Assembly (NCBI RefSeq): GCF_029080175.1
Contig: NZ_JARFJC010000049.1
Length of the DNA: 64,000 bases
Reading direction: 5' to 3' (one strand)
Source: Luteipulveratus flavus
GTDB taxonomy: Bacteria > Actinomycetota > Actinomycetes > Actinomycetales > Dermatophilaceae
The position numbers and the translations under genes were made by a program. The notes under the pieces were generated by a model. That model was not told where the DNA came from, made no database searches, and saw only the letters and a list, made by a program, of their open reading frames with translations. Shown one piece after another: positions 59,718-64,000 of this stretch (the first letter of the stretch is position 1; every line of letters starts with the position of its first letter).

Positions 59718-60788
59718 TCAGACGCGCCCGTTCCTGGTCGGCAGGGCGCGGGTCAGCGCGGGCAACCTGCGCTCCAGGGCCGGCGGCAGCGAGCCGAACG
59801 CCGTCACCTGCACGGACGCACCGGCCTTCCGCGGCCGACGCCAGGTGCCGACCACCTGGCCGCGCTGCACGACCAGCGGTAGGAAGACGCCGTTGCCGCC
59901 CGGCACGACTCGCTCCAGGTCGTGCCCACCGAGCAGGGCGGACCGGTCGGTGTACCCGATGAGGATCTCGTCGAACGCAGGCAGCAGCATCGGCGCCGCC
60001 GTCGCGCGCCGGTGCTCGGCGTAGGCGTCCGGAAGGGCCGGGTCGAGGAGGTACTCCGTGCCGTCGATCGTCACTGACGCCAACGCCTCTCGGACCTGCG
60101 GGAGAAACGGCCGGACCTCGGAGACGAGCAGCTTGGTCCACCAGAGGAAGTCGCGCAGCGTCGCGGGGCCATGGCTGCGGAAGTAGCGGACCGCCCACTC
60201 GACGACTGCCTCCTCGCGTTCTAGCCGCCGCGGCTGCCGGATCCAGCGGTCGGTGCGGACGACCTCCTGCTGACCGCCGCGTACCGGACCCAGGCACACG
60301 ACGTGCCGGTGGGCGAGCAGGCCGAGCAGGTGGACGCCACGCTGGCCCGTCGTGTCGACGCCGCCCTCCTCCCAGGCGGCCATCAGCTCCGCACGGGTCA
60401 GCCCGCCGCCGTCCAGGGCGGCCGTGGCGATCGACTCCGCGCGGCTCTGCACCGCCGGGGTGAGGCCGAGCTCTTCGTGCCGCCGCCTCGCCTGCCGCAC
60501 CTGCCGCTCGCTGGTGAGCCCCAGCATCCAGCCGAGGTCGGGTGCGGCGACCAGGTGCAGCGTGCCGCGCATCGGCCACGAGCGGACCACCGTCCCGGCG
60601 TCGAGTGCCTCGTGCACCGGTGCGTACGACGACGCCCCGACCCGCAGCGCCACCGCCGTACGAGCAGCGCCGAGGTCCTGCGCCTGGGTGCAGCCCATCC
60701 AGGAGACGACATCGGCGACACGGGTCGCGGGCGGGACGAGACGTTGGGCGACGAGACGCATGCGGGCGACGTCGGCGAGGGTCGTCAT
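59718..60788 (-). CDS. AlkZ-like winged-helix (HTH_42) protein, possible DNA glycosylase
   Basis: This 356-aa protein is of the winged-helix HTH_42 superfamily that includes the DNA glycosylases AlkZ and YcaQ/AlkX. The N-terminal domain has WMGCTQAQDLGAARTAVALR with the QAQ motif that in AlkZ/YcaQ is catalytic. VRSWPMRGTLHLVAAPDLGWM is the matching second wing. The C-terminal beta domain ends VLGTWRR-like (VVGTWRRPRK). Possible activity is removal of bulky alkylated bases or cross-links. Role and substrate are not proven. Confidence 0.8.
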   Translation of the reverse strand: MTTLADVARMRLVAQRLVPPATRVADVVSWMGCTQAQDLGAARTAVALRVGASSYAPVHEALDAGTVVRSWPMRGTLHLVAAPDLGWMLGLTSERQVRQARRRHEELGLTPAVQSRAESIATAALDGGGLTRAELMAAWEEGGVDTTGQRGVHLLGLLAHRHVVCLGPVRGGQQEVVRTDRWIRQPRRLEREEAVVEWAVRYFRSHGPATLRDFLWWTKLLVSEVRPFLPQVREALASVTIDGTEYLLDPALPDAYAEHRRATAAPMLLPAFDEILIGYTDRSALLGGHDLERVVPGGNGVFLPLVVQRGQVVGTWRRPRKAGASVQVTAFGSLPPALERRLPALTRALPTRNGRV

Positions 60789-60795
60789 GCGAGCG

Positions 60796-60801
60796 ACGCT
60801 A
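60796..60801 (-). promoter_or_regulatory. -10 box TAGCGT, probable leaderless promoter of the AlkZ-like gene
   Basis: On the minus strand TAGCGT ends 7 nt before the ATG at 60788. It is identical to the -10 of the next gene downstream. Confidence 0.5.
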
Positions 60802-60830
60802 GCGGCGAACGAGGACAGGAACGGTCCGCC

Positions 60831-61403
60831 TCAGCGCAGGTCGAGCCGCATCAGTACCCGTGGGAACCCGTTCAGCACCGAGCCGGTCGGCGCGGCGACC
60901 TCGAAGCCGGCGGCCTCGAAGAGCGCCCGGGTGCCGACGTACGCCATGGTCGGGTCGACCCGCTCTCCGCCGTTGTCGACCGGGTACGCCTCCAGCACGG
61001 GCGCGCCGTGGTCCCGGGCGAACGCGACGGCACCGGCGACGAGGTGGTGGGAGATGCCCTGCTTGCGGTGGCCCGGGCGGACACGCACGCACCACACCGA
61101 CCAGACCGCCTGGTCGTCCACGTGCGGGATCTTCCGGCTGGTGGCGAAGGTCGTCTCGCTGCGAGGTGCGACGGCCGCCCACCCGGCGACCTCGTCGCCG
61201 TCGTAGGCGAGGACGCCGGGCGCGGGCTTGCGCCGGCACAGCCCCTTCACGTACTCGCCGCGTGCGGTGCCCACCAGGGCGCGGTTCTCCCTGGCCGGGA
61301 TGCGGTAGCTGAGGCACCAGCACACGTTGGCGTCGGGCCGCTTCGGTCCGAGCACGGCGGCGACGTCGGTGAACCTCGTCGCCGGTCGCACCTCGATCGC
61401 CAC
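60831..61403 (-). CDS. GNAT family N-acetyltransferase
   Basis: This 190-aa acetyltransferase has the CoA-binding segment VWCVRVRPGHRKQGISHHLVAGAV and FEAAGFEVAAP near the end. The N-terminal part has CWCLSYRIPARENRA, a Cys/Trp motif seen in a subset of actinobacterial GNATs. The GTG at 61403 has GAGGAG about 6 nt upstream and lies 10 nt past the upstream gene's stop, so the pair is probably cotranscribed. The acceptor is unknown. Confidence 0.82.
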   Translation of the reverse strand: MAIEVRPATRFTDVAAVLGPKRPDANVCWCLSYRIPARENRALVGTARGEYVKGLCRRKPAPGVLAYDGDEVAGWAAVAPRSETTFATSRKIPHVDDQAVWSVWCVRVRPGHRKQGISHHLVAGAVAFARDHGAPVLEAYPVDNGGERVDPTMAYVGTRALFEAAGFEVAAPTGSVLNGFPRVLMRLDLR

Positions 61404-61413
61404 GACGGGCTCC

Positions 61414-62670
61414 TCAGACCCGCTCTGCGGTGCAGGTGAAGCCCTTCGCCCGCAGCCGGTCGACGAGAACGTCACCCAGCGCGGTCGCGGGCGTCAGCAC
61501 GCCGCCGTTCATCCCGGCGGGCAGCGGGCAGCGGTCCCGCTCGAGCGCGAGGCACAGAGCGCTCTCGCCGAGCATGACGGCGGTGGCCGCGTACCCCGGA
61601 TCACCTTGTGCCGCAACGATGCTGCGGTACTGCGAGCCGTCCGTCGTCGTCGTCCGGACCTCCATCCGGAAGAAGCCCTCGACCTGCGCCTTCTCGCTCG
61701 GGCCCTCGCCGGGGGAGGGCAGCAGCCGGTCGGTCACGGGACGAAGGAGCGGCACGTTGAGGGCGGCGAAGCCGGCGCCGAGGGCACCCGCGACGGCGTA
61801 CGCGGTCGCACGACCCTTCGTCCCGTCGCCCGTGCGCATGACCTCGCGGTAGCGGAAGCCCTTGCCGTACGCGTGGCCGAGCAGGGCGTTGCTCCGTCGG
61901 ACGATCCGGGTGTTGAACATCGCCATGACGAAAGGCGCTGTCCAGGAACGGATCTCGTCGCTGTGGCGGACGGCGGCCGAGTCCTTCCACTCGCCCCTCG
62001 GCTCGGCGGCGCGGTCAGGGCTCAGGGCGAACTTGTCGAGCGCGACCGACCGGGCCGCCTTGTCGCCGCGGATCTCGTCCAGCTGCTGCCGCGCCGACGC
62101 GATCGTGCCGCCGCTGAACCCGCCCTTGAGCGTGGCGTACAGCGTGGTGTCGGTGAGCTCGCCCGCACCGTCGGCCTGCGCCTGCTTGGCCGCGAGCATG
62201 ACCGCGAGGTCGGAGGGCACCGAGTCGAAGCCGCAGCTGTGCACGATCCGGGCGCCGGACGCCTCGGCGATCTCCTGCACGCGGTCGATCGACTTGCGGA
62301 CGAAGAGCACCTCACCGGTCAGGTCGACGTAGTCGGTGCCGGTCCGGGCGCACGCCTCGACCAGCGGCAGACCGTACGACGCGTACGGGCCAACGGTCGT
62401 GATGACGACCTGGGTGCGCTCAGCCAGCGCCGCGAGGGAGGCCGTGTCGGTGGCGTCCGCGACGATCAGCTCCCAGTCGGCTGCGTTCGCGCCGAGCTCG
62501 GTGCGGACCTTCTCCAGCCGCTCGCGGCTCCGTCCGGCAAGGCCGATGCGCGTCCCCTCCGGAGCGGCTGCGGCGAGGTGGCGGGCGGTCAGCCGTCCGA
62601 CGAAGCCGGTCGCGCCGTACAGCACGACATGCAGGTCACGGGTGGGGCGGGAAGCGCTGGCGGGACTCAT
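61414..62670 (-). CDS. Saccharopine dehydrogenase-like/trans-acting enoyl reductase family protein
   Basis: This NAD(P)-binding protein of 418 aa has a Rossmann start HVVLYGATGFVGRLTARHL and then GLAGRSRERLEKV. Other family parts are TTVGPYASYGLPLVEACA, GTDYVDLTGEVLFVR and IVHSCGFDSVPSDLAV. This matches the actinobacterial family that includes mycobacterial trans-acting enoyl reductases of lipid synthesis. A lysine-pathway role is unlikely. A terminal-lipid or polyketide substrate is possible. Its start is supported by the -10 box. Confidence 0.85.
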   Translation of the reverse strand: MSPASASRPTRDLHVVLYGATGFVGRLTARHLAAAAPEGTRIGLAGRSRERLEKVRTELGANAADWELIVADATDTASLAALAERTQVVITTVGPYASYGLPLVEACARTGTDYVDLTGEVLFVRKSIDRVQEIAEASGARIVHSCGFDSVPSDLAVMLAAKQAQADGAGELTDTTLYATLKGGFSGGTIASARQQLDEIRGDKAARSVALDKFALSPDRAAEPRGEWKDSAAVRHSDEIRSWTAPFVMAMFNTRIVRRSNALLGHAYGKGFRYREVMRTGDGTKGRATAYAVAGALGAGFAALNVPLLRPVTDRLLPSPGEGPSEKAQVEGFFRMEVRTTTTDGSQYRSIVAAQGDPGYAATAVMLGESALCLALERDRCPLPAGMNGGVLTPATALGDVLVDRLRAKGFTCTAERV

Positions 62671-62677
62671 GGCACCC

Positions 62678-62683
62678 ACCGTA
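62678..62683 (-). promoter_or_regulatory. -10 box TACGGT, probable leaderless promoter of the saccharopine dehydrogenase-like gene
   Basis: On the minus strand TACGGT ends 7 nt before the ATG at 62670. Confidence 0.5.
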
Positions 62684-62732
62684 GGACGACCACCTCTTGC
62701 AGGTCCGAGGCGGAGGGGTATGGGGTGGGCAC

Positions 62733-63956
62733 ATGACCTCGACTGATGAGCGGACGATCGTGGTGGTGGGTGGCGGCCTGGCGGGCGCCAAGGCGGTGGA
62801 GGCGTTGCGCGAGCAGGGTTTCGACGGATCGCTGGTGCTGCTCGCCGCGGAGGACCGGCTGCCGTACGAGCGACCACCGCTGTCCAAGGAGTACCTGCAG
62901 ACCGGCGAGGGCCTGGACGACACGACGGTCCACCCGCGGGAGTGGTACGACGAGCAGCGGATCGACCTGCGGCTCGGTCAGCGCGCGACCGGGTTCGACC
63001 CGGCCGCGCGGACGGTGGCGACCTCCGCCGGCGAGCATCTCGCCTACGACGTCCTGCTGCTCGCGACTGGTGCCCAGCCGCGAACCCTGGACCTGCCGGG
63101 GGCGGATCTCGACGGCGTGCTGACGCTTCGCACCGTCGCCGACAGCGACCGGCTCCGGGCCGCCTTCACCGAGGACGCCCGGGTGGTCGTCGTCGGGGGC
63201 GGCTGGATCGGTCTGGAGACCGCGGCAGCCGCCCGGACGGCCGGGGCGTCGGTCACGGTGCTGGAGTCGTTGGAGCTCCCGCTGCTGCGGGTCCTCGGGC
63301 CGAGGATGGCGACGATGTTCGCGCAGCTGCACCGGGAGCACGGGGTGGACCTGCGCACCGAGACCGAGGTCGAGGGCTTCGAGAACGACGGGAGCGTGAC
63401 CGGCGTCCGGCTGCGCTCCGGCGAGGTGCTGGCTGCCGACGTCGTCGTCGTGGGCGTCGGCGCGGCCCCGGACGTCGAGCTCGCCGAGGCCGCCGGGCTG
63501 CGGATCGACAACGGCGTCGTGACCGACGCGCACGGGCAGACCAGTGACGCGCACGTCTACGCCGTCGGAGACGTCGCACAGTACCCGGATGCGTTGTCCG
63601 GCAAGGACATTCGCGTCGAGCACTGGGCCAACGCACTCAACCACCCGGCCGCGGTGGCGAGCGGGATGCTCGGCAAGGACGCGACGTACGACGACCTCCC
63701 GTACTTCTTCACCGACCAGTACGACCTCGGGATGGAGTACGTCGGTCTCGGCAAGGCCTCCGACGACGTCGTGGTCCGCGGCGACCTCGACAAGCGCGAG
63801 CTGATCGCGTTCTGGGTCCGAGACGGTCGGGTGCGCGCCGGGATGAACGTGAACGTGTGGGACGTGGTCGACGACGTCAAGGCGCTGATCCGGTCCGAGA
63901 AGCCGGTCGACCTCCAGCGCCTCGCCGACCCCGACGGACCGCTGACCTCCGTCTAG
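62733..63956 (+). CDS. FAD-dependent NAD(P)/ferredoxin-type oxidoreductase
   Basis: This 407-aa flavoprotein has an FAD-binding GGGLAGAKAVEALR and an NAD(P)-binding VVVGGGWIGLETAAAAR. It also has YERPPLSKEYL and LLLATGAQPRTLDLPG, and the second FAD motif VYAVGDVAQYP. The C-terminal reductase domain ends PVDLQRLADPDGPL. It resembles ferredoxin and rubredoxin reductases that feed P450 or dioxygenase systems. No partner oxygenase is adjacent. The ATG at 62733 is preferred over an upstream non-conserved extension. Confidence 0.9.
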   Translation: MTSTDERTIVVVGGGLAGAKAVEALREQGFDGSLVLLAAEDRLPYERPPLSKEYLQTGEGLDDTTVHPREWYDEQRIDLRLGQRATGFDPAARTVATSAGEHLAYDVLLLATGAQPRTLDLPGADLDGVLTLRTVADSDRLRAAFTEDARVVVVGGGWIGLETAAAARTAGASVTVLESLELPLLRVLGPRMATMFAQLHREHGVDLRTETEVEGFENDGSVTGVRLRSGEVLAADVVVVGVGAAPDVELAEAAGLRIDNGVVTDAHGQTSDAHVYAVGDVAQYPDALSGKDIRVEHWANALNHPAAVASGMLGKDATYDDLPYFFTDQYDLGMEYVGLGKASDDVVVRGDLDKRELIAFWVRDGRVRAGMNVNVWDVVDDVKALIRSEKPVDLQRLADPDGPLTSV

Positions 63957-64000
63957 CCACCCACCCACCCCGCCGGTCGAGTAGGGGCGGCCACCCACCC

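Overview
The window is chromosomal DNA of a high-GC Gram-positive bacterium (Actinomycetota). Evidence: codons end almost always in G or C, GTG/TTG starts are common, smc-ftsY and amt-glnK-glnD-ffh are linked, DUF2469 sits beside rnhB, and DUF3152, DUF4395 and an ScfR/RamB-type regulator are present. A Micrococcales member (Dermatophilaceae/Dermacoccaceae-like) is my best guess, but there is no rRNA gene to test it. I saw no tRNA or rRNA gene, CRISPR array, insertion sequence or prophage. Dense stop-free antisense frames over the long genes are composition artefacts.

Layout. 1-2.8 kb: amidohydrolase, MarR regulator and a divergent MFS exporter. 2.9-9.1 kb: smc, a small membrane protein, ftsY and an anchored secreted protein. 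9.1-16.1 kb: an MpaB-type oxygenase, then amt-glnK-glnD (nitrogen sensing) and ffh (signal recognition particle). 16.1-21.4 kb: amidohydrolase, a GNAT-kinase fusion, a divergent SnoaL-like/TetR pair, a lipoprotein and a hydrolase. 21.5-26.9 kb: glyoxylate bypass (aceB, aceA) with a divergent ScfR/RamB-type regulator, then a DUF4395 protein. 27.2-33.8 kb: the rpsP-khpA-rimM-trmD-rplS ribosome/tRNA-modification cluster, interrupted between khpA and rimM by a roughly 3.2 kb lower-GC island (secreted Tyr-rich protein, ABC ATPase, permease with extracellular domain, further membrane protein). 33.8-41.8 kb: three tandem signal peptidases, rnhB, DUF2469, YraN, ComM, dprA and xerC, mostly coupled by 4-base stop/start overlaps. 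41.8-46.8 kb: two DUF3152 paralogues around a convergent M23 peptidase, then a PLP aminotransferase. 47-52.4 kb: rpsB, tsf, pyrH, frr, cdsA, rlmN. 52.5-64 kb: LOG protein, small secreted protein, AAA ATPase, APC permease, ATP-grasp enzyme, secreted hydrolase, AlkZ-like protein, GNAT, saccharopine-dehydrogenase-like protein and an FAD reductase.

Recurring theme. At least sixteen genes have a TANNNT -10 hexamer ending only 6-9 nt before the start codon and no Shine-Dalgarno, which predicts leaderless transcripts. Housekeeping operons use normal ribosome-binding sites.

Most notable: the ABC/secreted-protein island; a DUF3152 pair in which one copy keeps a complete metzincin-like zinc motif and the other has lost its Glu and third His; an S16 protein with a C-terminal sunset-like domain; TrmD fused to a GNAT domain; a 19/20-matched dyad upstream of rpsP; and two tandem perfect hairpins between glnK and glnD.
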